Below, one piece after another: positions 34,869 through 44,311 of a DNA stretch of 64,000 nt (positions within the stretch are counted from its first letter, which is position 1; every line of letters starts with the position of its first letter). The notes beneath the pieces were generated by a model, which worked only from the letters and a program-made list of their open reading frames with translations, was not told where the DNA came from and searched no databases. The position numbers were made by a program, and so were the translations under genes. Source of the DNA: Methanosarcina sp. MSH10X1 (GTDB lineage Archaea; Halobacteriota; Methanosarcinia; Methanosarcinales; Methanosarcinaceae). The DNA lies in NCBI RefSeq assembly GCF_004099695.1, contig NZ_SCHL01000011.1:1-64000 (forward strand), given 5' to 3'.

Positions 34869-37706
34869 TCAGAATTCGGTTTTACGAACTGCTCCCACTC
34901 TTTTAAATATCTCCATCACAACAATAATAACACCGGCAATTATGAAGAAGCTGAACCACCTTTCAACCGAAACCGGACTTATGCCCAGAAGATCCTGCAT
35001 TAAAGGCACATGCATGGAGAGAATATGGAGTCCCTGCATCAGTACAACGCCAGTGACTAACAAATAATTATTTCTTAGTGGTATCCGGAATACGGAGCGA
35101 TATTCCGAGCGGCAGTTAAACACATGGAAGTTTTCAAAAAGCACCATCAAAAGTAGCAGGAGATTGCGCGATTCTATTTCTCCGTATCCCATAAAGGAAA
35201 ACCATGCCCATACCGTAAATGCTACCGCACCTATGGTTATGCCCGAGATCAGTGTCTGCTTAATCATGAGGCTATTGAAAATCCCCTCTCCCGGCCTTCT
35301 CGGCTTTTTACGCATTGTCTCAGGTTCTCCGTCTTCAAAAGCCAGAGCCACTCCCTGAATTCCGTTTGTAACCAGATTAAGCCAGAGGAGCTGTACTGCG
35401 AGCAGTGGTATTGGCAGTCCCGCAATTAATGCCAGTATGAAAAGAACCACTTCAGCAAGCCCTGTTGAGATCAGAAGATAGGTAACCTTTCTAATATTGT
35501 CATATGCAACTCTTCCTTCCTCAACTCCCGCAACAATTGAAGAAAAGTTGTCGTCAGTCACGATCATCGATGCGGTATCCTTTGCGACATCCGTACCTGA
35601 GCCCATAGCCACACCGATATTTGCCCTCCTGAGCGCAGGGGCATCATTAACCCCATCCCCTGTAACAGCAACAAAATGACCCCTTCTTACAAGTGCATCA
35701 ACAATTTCCATTTTCTGCACCGGGGTAACCCTTGCGAAAACTCTTGGCTTTTCGAGAGTAGCGATAAAAGCAGGAGTCTCCGGATCTTCCATTTCTTCCA
35801 TCTCTCTACCTGTAATCATCTCTTCCATGGAATGGGCGATGCCAAGCTCGCTGGCTATTGCAAGTGCAGTCTTTGGATGGTCTCCCGTAATCATTACGAC
35901 ATCAATTCCAGCCTTTTTACAGGTCTCCACCGCTTCATTAACATCGGGCCTTACAGGGTCTATAAATCCTGTAATGCCCAGGAATGTGAGTCCCGGTCTG
36001 ACAGATTCAAGGTCTGGGTCGGTGGTTACTTCTTCCGGAAAGCCATCAGCAACTACCAGTACACGATATCCTTTTTCCATCAAAGAGTTTTGTTCTTCAT
36101 AAAGGATATCAGGATCGATTCGGGTCTCTCCTTCTAAAGTATTCATTTTTGTACAGTATGGAAGGACAGCCTCCATGGCTCCCTTAACGGCTACCCTCAG
36201 AGAACCTTCTTTTTCTTTCCTGTAGTATACGGCAGAGTACATTCTCTCGGACTCGAAGGGAACCTCAGCAACTATCTTTGCCCGTTCTCTGACTTCACGC
36301 GGGTTAATTCCCAGCTTAAACGCAAGCGCAAGGAAAGCGACATCTATAGCATCTCCGTGGTGCACCCACTCCCCTTCTTCCTGAAAAAGCGTCCCTTCAT
36401 TACATATAGCAGCCGCCAGAGCGAGCCTTTGAAGCCCTGTCATCTCTTCTGTGCCAGAAATGCTTTTATTTTCTCTCCGGACTTCGCCCACAGGGATGTA
36501 ACCTTCCCCTGAAACTTCAAAACTCTCGCCTGGGGGCAGCAGAACTACTTTCGCAGTTTGCTGATTGACAGTCAAAGTCCCTGTTTTATCCGTTGCTATT
36601 GTAGTGCAGCTTCCAAGGCTTTCTACTGCAGAGAGTCTGCGAACTATCACGTGTCTTTTAGCCATTCTTGTGGATGCAATCGAGAGTGCTACTGTGACCC
36701 CTACTGGCAAACCCTCAGGAATGGCTGACACTATAAGGGCTATTGCAAGGAAAAATACCTCAATAGGCGCTATCCCCTGTGCGAGGGCAATTGCACTCAT
36801 CACAAAACTTGCCGCGATTACAAGGATACCTACTTTCTGGGCAAAATCCTCCATCCGTATAAGAAGAGGCGGCTTTGCAGCTTCTGCCTCAGTGACCGCA
36901 CGTGCAATCATACCAACCTCAGTTCGGTTGCCGGTTGCAGTCACGACCCCGCAGCCTCGTCCTGTAATTACCGTACTTCCTGCATACGCCATATTGTGAC
37001 GGTCGCTTACAGGTGTATCCTTCTTCAGAACGCTTGCGGTTTTCTGTACGGCAGCGGACTCCCCTGTAAGGAGCGATTCATCAATGGTAAGGTTTGTGGC
37101 ATAAAGTATCCGGAGGTCAGCCGGAGTACGGTTTCCGGATTCGAGCAATACAATATCTCCGGGAACTATTTCTTCAGCAGGGACTTTCAGCTCGGTATTT
37201 CCTCTCCTGACCCGAGCCATTATTTTTAAAATTGTCTGAAGTTGTGATGCGCTCTGTTCCGCTTTCCATTCCTGAAGGGTACCAATTACCGCATTGATTA
37301 CCACCACGAGGAAAATGAATGCCGCATCCTTGATGTCATCCAGGAGAATAGAGATAATCGCTGCTATGAGAAGGATATAAATTAGAGGACTTTTAAATTG
37401 ATGAAAAACTATTTCTGCCAGTCCCGGAGGTTTTCTTGCCGGAAGGGTATTCCTTCCGTATTCCTCCAGCCTTAAGGTTGCTTCTTCAGATGCCAGACCT
37501 TCGGATGAGGTCATAAGCTTTTTAAAGACCTCTTCAGTTTGCAAGGCATGCCACGAAGTAGACTGTTCGGGCGTCGCATATTCCGTACGGTCTTCTGTAG
37601 AGCCGAAGTCCTCTGGAGGCTTCTTTAAAGAATGATTACCTTTCTTTTCTTTCGAGTCGGGTCTTTTACGGTCCCCTTCAGGGTTATCCGGGTCTGTCTG
37701 GAACAT
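34869..37706 (-). CDS. P2-type cation-transporting ATPase
   Basis: About 945-residue P-type ATPase of the Ca2+/Na+,K+-like (P2) group. The cation-ATPase N-terminal domain (STSWHALQTEEVFKKL) is followed by the actuator loop with LLTGESAAV and SAIPEGLPVGVTVALSIAST (TM4, PEGL). The phosphorylation site DKTGTLT is at about residue 373, then MITGDHPKTA and the hinge GDGVNDAPALRRANIG. The C-terminal six-helix region carries LLWLNLVTNGIQGVALAFE, where the TM6 residues differ from SERCA (NLVTDG). Calcium or sodium export is likely. The ATG at 37706, preceded by AAGGGGT, is preferred to 37724. Confidence 0.94.
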   Translation of the reverse strand: MFQTDPDNPEGDRKRPDSKEKKGNHSLKKPPEDFGSTEDRTEYATPEQSTSWHALQTEEVFKKLMTSSEGLASEEATLRLEEYGRNTLPARKPPGLAEIVFHQFKSPLIYILLIAAIISILLDDIKDAAFIFLVVVINAVIGTLQEWKAEQSASQLQTILKIMARVRRGNTELKVPAEEIVPGDIVLLESGNRTPADLRILYATNLTIDESLLTGESAAVQKTASVLKKDTPVSDRHNMAYAGSTVITGRGCGVVTATGNRTEVGMIARAVTEAEAAKPPLLIRMEDFAQKVGILVIAASFVMSAIALAQGIAPIEVFFLAIALIVSAIPEGLPVGVTVALSIASTRMAKRHVIVRRLSAVESLGSCTTIATDKTGTLTVNQQTAKVVLLPPGESFEVSGEGYIPVGEVRRENKSISGTEEMTGLQRLALAAAICNEGTLFQEEGEWVHHGDAIDVAFLALAFKLGINPREVRERAKIVAEVPFESERMYSAVYYRKEKEGSLRVAVKGAMEAVLPYCTKMNTLEGETRIDPDILYEEQNSLMEKGYRVLVVADGFPEEVTTDPDLESVRPGLTFLGITGFIDPVRPDVNEAVETCKKAGIDVVMITGDHPKTALAIASELGIAHSMEEMITGREMEEMEDPETPAFIATLEKPRVFARVTPVQKMEIVDALVRRGHFVAVTGDGVNDAPALRRANIGVAMGSGTDVAKDTASMIVTDDNFSSIVAGVEEGRVAYDNIRKVTYLLISTGLAEVVLFILALIAGLPIPLLAVQLLWLNLVTNGIQGVALAFEDGEPETMRKKPRRPGEGIFNSLMIKQTLISGITIGAVAFTVWAWFSFMGYGEIESRNLLLLLMVLFENFHVFNCRSEYRSVFRIPLRNNYLLVTGVVLMQGLHILSMHVPLMQDLLGISPVSVERWFSFFIIAGVIIVVMEIFKRVGAVRKTEF

Positions 37707-37724
37707 ATATACCCCTTTTTCCAA

Positions 37725-38194
37725 TATCCCCTTTTCGAAGGCTTGATCTCAAAATCCGGTCTTCTTTAACCTTCCTGCCTTTATTTTTTTTCCCTGCCCG
37801 ATCTAACCAAAAACTGATTGGTCAGGTTTGCCTCTGAACCTGCGGCTTTAAAGCCCTTATTCGGGATAGAAGTACCATATAAAATCGAATAAATCTGCAA
37901 TTAGCTGAGCACACTCAAAGTTAGTCCCCTTCGATACATGGATTGCTTATTATATAAATCTCATTTTGGTAATTGCAGCTTTTATACGTGTAATAACCTG
38001 AACAGCGTTCTAAATTGCGTTATTTATTCAGTCTATGACAAGAATAAATTTAAAAAGGAATTATGCCCGTTTTTTCCTTATTGTTTTACACAAACTCCAG
38101 GACTGAGATTTGATCAGGTTTCTAACTTTCCGGAACCTGCTTTGGAAAGTGCCAGTCCTGAGCTTTTACTTCAGCCTTTTAAATTGGGGCTTTC
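37725..38194. other. Intergenic region with structured element
   Basis: About 470 bases between two leftward genes. It includes a nested inverted repeat (listed separately) just 3' of the purine permease, and AT-rich promoter-like sequence for the ATPase. No gene is seen. Confidence 0.3.
38098..38160 (-). repeat. Nested inverted repeat downstream of the purine permease
   Basis: Outer arms CAGGACTG (38098-38105) and CAGTCCTG (38153-38160) are exact complements. Inside, ACTTTCC (38125-38131) pairs with GGAAAGT (38144-38150). Read on the minus strand, this is a long stem-loop starting about 35 bases after the permease stop. It may protect or terminate the mRNA 3' end; there is no oligo-U run right after it. 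Confidence 0.45.
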
Positions 38195-39493
38195 TTAAAG
38201 GTATATTTCCTTTAACAGGAAGATGAGAGTTAGAAAAACCATTATTAAACTTATATCTTTGAATTTCCCGGTTCCGACTTTTATTGCGGTGTAGGAAATT
38301 ATGCCCCAGACAATTCCTTCGGCAATTGAATAGCTGAAGGTCATCACCAGAATGGTAAATGCCGCAGGGACTGCCTCGGTCCAGGTTTCAAAATCGAGAT
38401 CTCTTAAGCTCTGGATCATGAAAATCCCTACCACGATGAGGGCTGGAGAAGTCGCATATCCCGGAATAATGGCTGCTATGGGAGATATGAAAACCGCAAG
38501 CAAAAACAGTACTGCTACTACAACTGAAGTAAGCCCTGTTCTTCCTCCTTCCTCAACACCTGAAGCACTTTCAACATAGGTAGTTACTGTAGACGTTCCC
38601 ATGACTGCACCTGCACATGTGGCAACGGCGTCGGCCATAAGAGCCTGTCTGGCTCTGGGAAGCCTTCCCTCCTCATCCAGGAAATCCGCCCTGGAAGAAA
38701 CTCCAACCAGAGTGCCTACCGTATCAAAGAAATCCGTGAAGAGAAAGGTGAACATGATTACGTAAAAATCAGGATTTGTAAGAAGCGAGAAGTCAAACTT
38801 GAAAGCAATAGGGGCGAGAGAAGGGGGCATTGAAAATAATCTTTCAGGAATTTCTACAATGCCAAGAGCCATTCCCAGAACTGTCACCGCAAGTATTCCC
38901 CAGAGAATTGCTCCCTTTATCCTGTAAGCCTGCAGCACTATCATAATGGTAAGACCAAGTATAGAAAGAAGTACTGTTGTTTCTCTCAGGTTTCCCAGAG
39001 TAACAAAGGTATTAGGGTCCTGGACAATAATCCTTGATCCCGTAAACCCGATAAAAGCAATAAAGAAACCAATTCCTGCACTTATTGCAATCTTAAGGTT
39101 TTTTGGAATTTCATTGACAACAGTCTCTCTGAATCTTGTCAGGGTCAGAAGAATAAAGATAAGTCCATCGATAAGAACCGCAGTAAGGGCAGCCTGCCAG
39201 CTTATGTTCATGCCGAGCACTACGGTAAATGCAAAAAAGGCATTCAGCCCCATTCCAGGAGCCAGAGCAAATGGGTAATTGGCCCACAATCCCATAATAA
39301 GCGTTCCGATTGCTGCTGAGAGACAGGTTGCAACCATGACAGCTCCGAAATCCATGCCTGTGCTGCTCAGGATAGTGGGGTTCACAAAAATTATGTAAGC
39401 CATTGTTACAAACGTAGTTAGCCCGGCAAGAGTCTCGGTTTTGGAATCGGTTTTATTCTGGCTCAGTTTGAATAGCTTTTCCAGGATTTCCAT
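38195..39493 (-). CDS. AzgA/PbuG-like purine permease (NCS2)
   Basis: About 432-residue membrane permease. The start (NKTDSKTETLAGLTTFVTMA), the APGMGLNAFFAF helix with its conserved Asn, FRETVVNEIPKNLKIAISAG and the TDFFDTVGTLVGVSSRADFL segment are characteristic of AzgA-type adenine/guanine/hypoxanthine transporters. About 12-14 hydrophobic segments are present. The frame opens at GTG 39502, but the ATG at 39493 is better placed behind GGTGG. It stands alone; purine import is the likely role. Confidence 0.93.
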   Translation of the reverse strand: MEILEKLFKLSQNKTDSKTETLAGLTTFVTMAYIIFVNPTILSSTGMDFGAVMVATCLSAAIGTLIMGLWANYPFALAPGMGLNAFFAFTVVLGMNISWQAALTAVLIDGLIFILLTLTRFRETVVNEIPKNLKIAISAGIGFFIAFIGFTGSRIIVQDPNTFVTLGNLRETTVLLSILGLTIMIVLQAYRIKGAILWGILAVTVLGMALGIVEIPERLFSMPPSLAPIAFKFDFSLLTNPDFYVIMFTFLFTDFFDTVGTLVGVSSRADFLDEEGRLPRARQALMADAVATCAGAVMGTSTVTTYVESASGVEEGGRTGLTSVVVAVLFLLAVFISPIAAIIPGYATSPALIVVGIFMIQSLRDLDFETWTEAVPAAFTILVMTFSYSIAEGIVWGIISYTAIKVGTGKFKDISLIMVFLTLIFLLKEIYL

Positions 39494-39746
39494 TTGTGCC
39501 ACCCGGTAAACTTCTTTGATTTTATTGATTTCGGGGTCCGCAAGTATTCTAATATCTTATAATACGTATGCCAATATCTTTTTTATGGAATAACAAGAAA
39601 ATAATTTTCTTATAATAATAATGGTTAGTTTACTCGGCTAGTATTAGTTCATTTCTCTAAAACGTAGTTGACTCCTCATATCTTATAAACATTGTAAAAT
39701 CTTATATTGAGTAAATAATATTTGAAAGTCGTCCAGTATTACTTTT

Positions 39747-40670
39747 ATGAGCTCCAATGTATTTTTCGGAAGTTTCGAACGCTTTCTCAGGTACAGACGA
39801 AAGAACACCCCTGAATTTAAGCAAAAAAATGCTACAACCGAACTCTTAAAAAGTTCCGTCCTGGTTGCGTTTTCAGGCGCATTAAGAATTCACATTGCTT
39901 TCCTCCTGCTTCAAATTGATTCCAGTATATTTACCTGCATTGCAGGAGGACTCGTAATCTACAGCGTATATACACTCGATAGGGCCCTTGGCTCTGAAGA
40001 GGATATTGTAAACCGGAAGGAGTTAAGTGGTTCAAGAAAGGAAATAGGGCTTGCAGCCTCTATGCTTACCTTTGTGATAGGAAGTTATGTACTGGCAAAA
40101 GAAGAAATGATTGCACTTGCATTCTTACCCTTGATAGTCGGTTTCCTTTACAGTAAAGGCATTAAGATTGGAAAATTCGTTTTGAAACTCAAAGGTGGAC
40201 TTGGAGTCAAAAACTTTGTTGTAGGTCTCACCTGGGGTGCTTTTATTTCAGGACTTGCAGGCAGTACCTGTAAAAGTATGCTCCCTCTACTTCTAGTTTT
40301 TACTTTCTTTGGAGTTAAACTCTTTATCAATTCTGCAATATATGATTTTAAAGATATCAAAGGGGACGCGCTTGCAGGTATCAAAACTCTTCCTGTAAGC
40401 TTTGGGGCACGAAATACCCGAAACTTCCTTCTAGGACTGCATCTCCTCTCCCACCTGATACTCGGCATCGCTCTGATTAATGGGGTTCTTGGCCCCGAGC
40501 CTCTTATCGTCCTCTATAGTTTTATGGGCGGTCTGATCTGCATTCAGAACTACACAAAAACTGATGATGAGGAACCTTCTTTCCGGAAATTCGAAAGAAT
40601 TGTTCTTGTGGATGGAGAATCAACTTCAATTGTCGGATTGAGAACGATTGCAGGTGCCTTCCTGGCATAA
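39747..40670 (+). CDS. UbiA-family prenyltransferase
   Basis: 307-residue membrane protein with eight to nine hydrophobic segments. The second Asp-rich motif AIYDFKDIKGDALAGIKTLP (~residue 195) is the classical YDxxDxxGD of UbiA prenyltransferases. The first motif is the atypical VYTLDRALGSEEDI (~75), which keeps Asp and acidic residues but not the NDxxD form; this variant belongs to a subgroup seen in archaea and cyanobacteria. Enzymes of this family attach isoprenoid chains to aromatic or glycerol acceptors. The acceptor here is unknown, with quinone-like, haem or lipid all possible. It is a single gene with no biosynthetic neighbours. Confidence 0.88.
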   Translation: MSSNVFFGSFERFLRYRRKNTPEFKQKNATTELLKSSVLVAFSGALRIHIAFLLLQIDSSIFTCIAGGLVIYSVYTLDRALGSEEDIVNRKELSGSRKEIGLAASMLTFVIGSYVLAKEEMIALAFLPLIVGFLYSKGIKIGKFVLKLKGGLGVKNFVVGLTWGAFISGLAGSTCKSMLPLLLVFTFFGVKLFINSAIYDFKDIKGDALAGIKTLPVSFGARNTRNFLLGLHLLSHLILGIALINGVLGPEPLIVLYSFMGGLICIQNYTKTDDEEPSFRKFERIVLVDGESTSIVGLRTIAGAFLA

Positions 40671-40835
40671 AATACGTATCTGGAATGGGATCTATGCTCA
40701 GGGTCAAAAGCAGTAAGACAGGTAGAATACCTCAGAGAAACCGATCCGGTTCCCAGAAAATCTACCGGGACAAAAATCAGGTCCCTATCTTTCCATCCAG
40801 TTTTAAGGATTCTTTACGGAAATTTTCAACAGGCT

Positions 40836-41693
40836 TTATAAATTCTTTATTTCAATTGAATTCTCTTTGTAATGCTTAAAAAGATCTTCTCCCCATTTGA
40901 TTGATAATGAGTCAAAACCTATCAGATCATTTCGAGGATCAAAGGTTCCGTTTTTGAAGAAGAGCGAAAGGGATAGGAAGCGCTCTGTCACCACAAAGGC
41001 TATCTTTGCATTGTCGTATACATGGAAACTAGTGTGCTTGAATTTAAGGAATTCTTCAATCTCGGCACTATGCTCACTTTTTATTTTGAAAAATACATTG
41101 GGCGTAACAATTATGGAAACCGGAATGTTCCTGCGGGCCAATTCCAGGAACATCGAGGGATGGCTTGGAAGAAAAATGGACGCAAAACCCGAGAAGCGGG
41201 TGGAGGACAGCACATTCTCCAGAAATGCCTTATGAGTATCATAAATATGCTCGTGTTCATCTCTTACTATTCTGCATTCTTTAAGCTCCTGAATCCTGTT
41301 CAATAGTATCTCAGGAATTGCAGTAAGATCGTGGTCTCTCCAGAAATCTTCGTTTGTTTCTATTGCTTTGAGGGTATCCAGAAAGGGCTTGTAATATATT
41401 GCTGAAACTTTTCCGAGAGATGTTAATCGATACATTCCTTCCTGCCTGACAATCAAATTTGCGGTTTCCATTTCTTTAAGGCGAGGCAGGATTTCGGGTG
41501 ACCTTACATCAAAATAATCTTTGATCTCGGAAAGAGTTCTTGGATTCTCCTGAAGTAAAAATAGAATATCCTTCCTTTTTTCAGAAAAGGTTAGAATGCT
41601 TAAAAGTCCGCTGGATTTCACTTCTATCAACCCATAATTTTCATATGCTTCTGGAGCTAATTGAGGCTTAATATTCGTAAATACGTTCTTCAC
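40836..41693 (-). CDS. Winged-helix regulator with methanogen output (DUF1724) domain
   Basis: 285-residue transcription regulator. The N-terminal winged helix-turn-helix (ILTFSEKRKDILFLLQENPR; EIKDYFDVRSPEILPRLKEM; GMYRLTSLGKVSAI) is at about residues 33-100. The C-terminal ~170 residues match the DUF1724 methanogen output domain (YDTHKAFLENVLSSTRFSGF; RNIPVSIIVTPNVF; VVTERFLSLSLFFKNGTFD), which is confined largely to Methanosarcina, where many paralogues exist. It probably senses a metabolite or redox cue. It stands alone, diverging from purH across an AT-rich gap. Confidence 0.9.
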   Translation of the reverse strand: MKNVFTNIKPQLAPEAYENYGLIEVKSSGLLSILTFSEKRKDILFLLQENPRTLSEIKDYFDVRSPEILPRLKEMETANLIVRQEGMYRLTSLGKVSAIYYKPFLDTLKAIETNEDFWRDHDLTAIPEILLNRIQELKECRIVRDEHEHIYDTHKAFLENVLSSTRFSGFASIFLPSHPSMFLELARRNIPVSIIVTPNVFFKIKSEHSAEIEEFLKFKHTSFHVYDNAKIAFVVTERFLSLSLFFKNGTFDPRNDLIGFDSLSIKWGEDLFKHYKENSIEIKNL

Positions 41694-42271
41694 TTTTGAT
41701 TCACAATAAATAAAATTTAAGTTTTATATTCCTCTTATTTTTTATATTGATCTAAGGGTGCAGTTATTTCCTGTCGATATAGCAATGCTAGAATGCTATA
41801 CGAATTCAATATATATTATCTTTTTCGAAAGTCTATTTAATTATCGGTGATTTTTCTCTTTTATTCCGGCTTGTAAGTATCAGTCTTTCGAAAACGTAAA
41901 CCATCTTCCTAAACAAATTTTCCTCCAACCTCAAGAAACTTTATATGTCAATAGTATCAGATTATTTCACTAATATAAGTTCATAATTGGTCTCATGGGA
42001 GTATAGCACAACATGTTACTAAAAAAAATTAATATTTAAAATTGAAATATATAATAATAATTTAAAAGAGTGTTCAGGGGTTTGAATTAAAGATGTGTTC
42101 AATGGGACAATAAATAAAATTCATCTGCGCTAATATCAGGAAAGATCAGGAAAGCACTGAAATTTGCTTAAATCAAATTTTTAATTAAAGTTTTCCCTGC
42201 CCGGAGTTGGCAGGGTTGTTCGGATTCAGGCTTCAGCCTATTTGTTATTTCTAGATAACCTGAAAATGTTC
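41694..42271. other. AT-rich intergenic region with a stem-loop after purH
   Basis: About 580 bases without a gene. A stem CCCTGCC (42195-42201) with GGCAGGG (42209-42215) and a smaller AGGCTTCAGCCT palindrome (about 42227-42238) lie 35-75 bases after the leftward purH stop and could end or stabilise its message. The rest is AT-rich promoter-like sequence for the leftward regulator gene. Confidence 0.4.
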
Positions 42272-43888
42272 TCAATGGAGGAAGTGGCGCATGCCTGTGA
42301 AAATCATGGCAATCCCGAGCCGATTTGCAGTAGCAATGACTTCGCCGTCCCGAATTGATCCGCCCGGAGAGACTATGTAGCGGATATTATTCTCTGAGGC
42401 ATGAATTATGCTGTCATCGAAGGGGAAAAAGGCATCAGAAGCCATTACGCACTCTGATATAATTTTCTGGCAATAGGCTTCAAACGAGGTTGCAGGCTGT
42501 TCCCTTTTGTGAATCACTCTGAGGTTTTCCACAGCTTTTGTGGCTGCCAGTTTGCGAATCGAGTCAACTCTGTTCGGCTGCCCTGCGCCCATGGCAAGTA
42601 CCATGAAGAATCCGGGCTCGTACTCGTGAGCAAGAATTACTGCGTTGGATTTAGTTGCCTTGCAGGCTTTCAGGCAGAATTCCGAAAGAGAGCGTTTTTC
42701 TTCGGGATACGGAACTTCGGTCACTGATTCCCATTTTTCGTAAAGGCCGATATCACGGCTCTGCTTGAGCATGCCTCCGATTATGTATTTATATGTGCAG
42801 TCAGTTCCGAAAACTTCTCTGAGTTCAGGCAGTTTGAGGAGTCTGAGATTTTCACTTTTGTTTTTCAGGTATTCAAGGGCATCAGGCTTGAAGTCAGGAG
42901 CAAGAATAATTTCCACGAATTTCCCATTCAGAAAAGTTGCAGCCTCAAGGTCAAATACTTCATTAGTGCAGATTATGCTTCCGTAAGCTGAAATTGGGTC
43001 TCCGTCCCAGGCAGCCTGAAGAGCCTGCAGGAGTGTGCTTCCGGTAGCAAGCCCGCATGGATTATTGTGTTTTACGATTGCCACTGCAGGAGAAGCATTT
43101 CCGAGTTCTTTGACTGTCTGAAGGGCATTGTCGGCGTCTATATAATTATTATAGGAAAGTTCTTTTCCGTGCAGCTGGGCAGCTTTTGCCAGGGTGGGGC
43201 CTTCTATTTCAGGATCTTTATAAAAAAAGGCTTTCTGATGCCAGTTTTCTCCATAGCGGAGTTTTACGCCGTCGGTGAAATTCAGGCGGAGTATATCTTC
43301 TCCGAGCAGGGTCCTGCTAAGGTAGGCATCAATGGCTGCATCATAATCCGCAGTATGCCTGAAAGCTTTAACTGCAAGGGCAGCCCGGGTTGACTCCGAG
43401 ATTACCCCGGTCGAACGCAGTTCTTTCAGGACATGCCCGTAGTCCGATGGGTCGGAAAGCACTGTGACCGAACGGTAATTTTTTGCGGCCGAACGAAGAA
43501 GGGTTGGACCTCCGATATCTATATTTTCGATGGCTTCTTCAAGTTCCACGCCTTCTTTTGAAACCGTTTCCTCAAAAGGATAAAGGTTTACAGCCACTAT
43601 ATCAATGAGCGAGATATCTTCTTTTAAAGCCTGAGCCATATGTTCCTTGCTTTCTCGCAGGCACAAGAGCCCACCATGAATTCTCGGATGGAGAGTTTTA
43701 ACCCTTCCTCCCATCATCTCCGGAAAGCCCGTAACCTCCGAGACATCGGCAACTTCTATGCCGGCATCGCGAAGAATTTTCGCGGTTCCGCCTGTTGAAA
43801 TAATCTTCACGCCAAGTGCTTCAAGCCCGCGTGCGAATTCTGCAATTCCTGTCTTGTCTGAGACGCTGAGCAGTGCCCTTTTTACCAA
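42272..43888 (-). CDS. purH: Bifunctional AICAR transformylase/IMP cyclohydrolase
   Basis: 538-residue enzyme for the last two steps of IMP synthesis. The N-terminal ~190 residues are the MGS-like cyclohydrolase domain ([50 protein letters not shown]). The C-terminal part is AICAR formyltransferase, with the catalytic KHNNPCG motif (~residue 271) and [20 protein letters not shown] near the end. The length is typical. Bacterial-type PurH is present in Methanosarcina, while many other methanogens use PurO/PurP. It stands alone. Confidence 0.97.
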   Translation of the reverse strand: MVKRALLSVSDKTGIAEFARGLEALGVKIISTGGTAKILRDAGIEVADVSEVTGFPEMMGGRVKTLHPRIHGGLLCLRESKEHMAQALKEDISLIDIVAVNLYPFEETVSKEGVELEEAIENIDIGGPTLLRSAAKNYRSVTVLSDPSDYGHVLKELRSTGVISESTRAALAVKAFRHTADYDAAIDAYLSRTLLGEDILRLNFTDGVKLRYGENWHQKAFFYKDPEIEGPTLAKAAQLHGKELSYNNYIDADNALQTVKELGNASPAVAIVKHNNPCGLATGSTLLQALQAAWDGDPISAYGSIICTNEVFDLEAATFLNGKFVEIILAPDFKPDALEYLKNKSENLRLLKLPELREVFGTDCTYKYIIGGMLKQSRDIGLYEKWESVTEVPYPEEKRSLSEFCLKACKATKSNAVILAHEYEPGFFMVLAMGAGQPNRVDSIRKLAATKAVENLRVIHKREQPATSFEAYCQKIISECVMASDAFFPFDDSIIHASENNIRYIVSPGGSIRDGEVIATANRLGIAMIFTGMRHFLH

Positions 43889-44311
43889 AAAATCACCAAT
43901 ATACTTGCTTTAAAAATTCTTAGCTATATAACTTATGGTCTACATGTTATTTTATTAAAAAGAAGCGTTTTCCCTGGAAAACTGGACTTAATTCTGCAAA
44001 CCCCAGTATTCTATCAGGGTGCTGCCAGAACTCTTCTGGGAATATAGTTCTTTAAGTTTTTGGTACTTTGCATGCATAACTCTATGAAATTAGACTATTA
44101 TTTGCTTTTTTCAGGAAAAATCTTCAGGTAAATGCTTCTTCTCTGTAAAGGAGTCAGGTGAAATATCTATTCTTTGAATCAGCTCCGTAATTGGAATTCA
44201 GGTGAAATACTTATTCTTTGAAATCAGAATGGATAGGGGATGCATAGAAAATATGCTTTTAGGTCTTCTTTAATCCATTTCCGGAAATGATCTTGAAGGT
44301 TGGGGAGTTGA
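43889..44311. other. Divergent intergenic region with direct repeats
   Basis: About 420 bases between leftward purH and the rightward flavoprotein. The left part holds the purH promoter area; the right part holds a duplicated 29-bp block (listed separately). No gene is seen. Confidence 0.3.
44154..44226. repeat. Duplicated 29-bp block upstream of the flavoprotein gene
   Basis: Two near-identical copies begin TCAGGTGAAATA at 44154 and 44198 and continue through TATTCTTTGAA to ATCAG, with a 44-base period. A more degraded third copy starts near 44124 (TCAGGTAAATGC). They lie 85-190 bases before the flavoprotein ATG and are candidate regulator sites. Confidence 0.65.
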
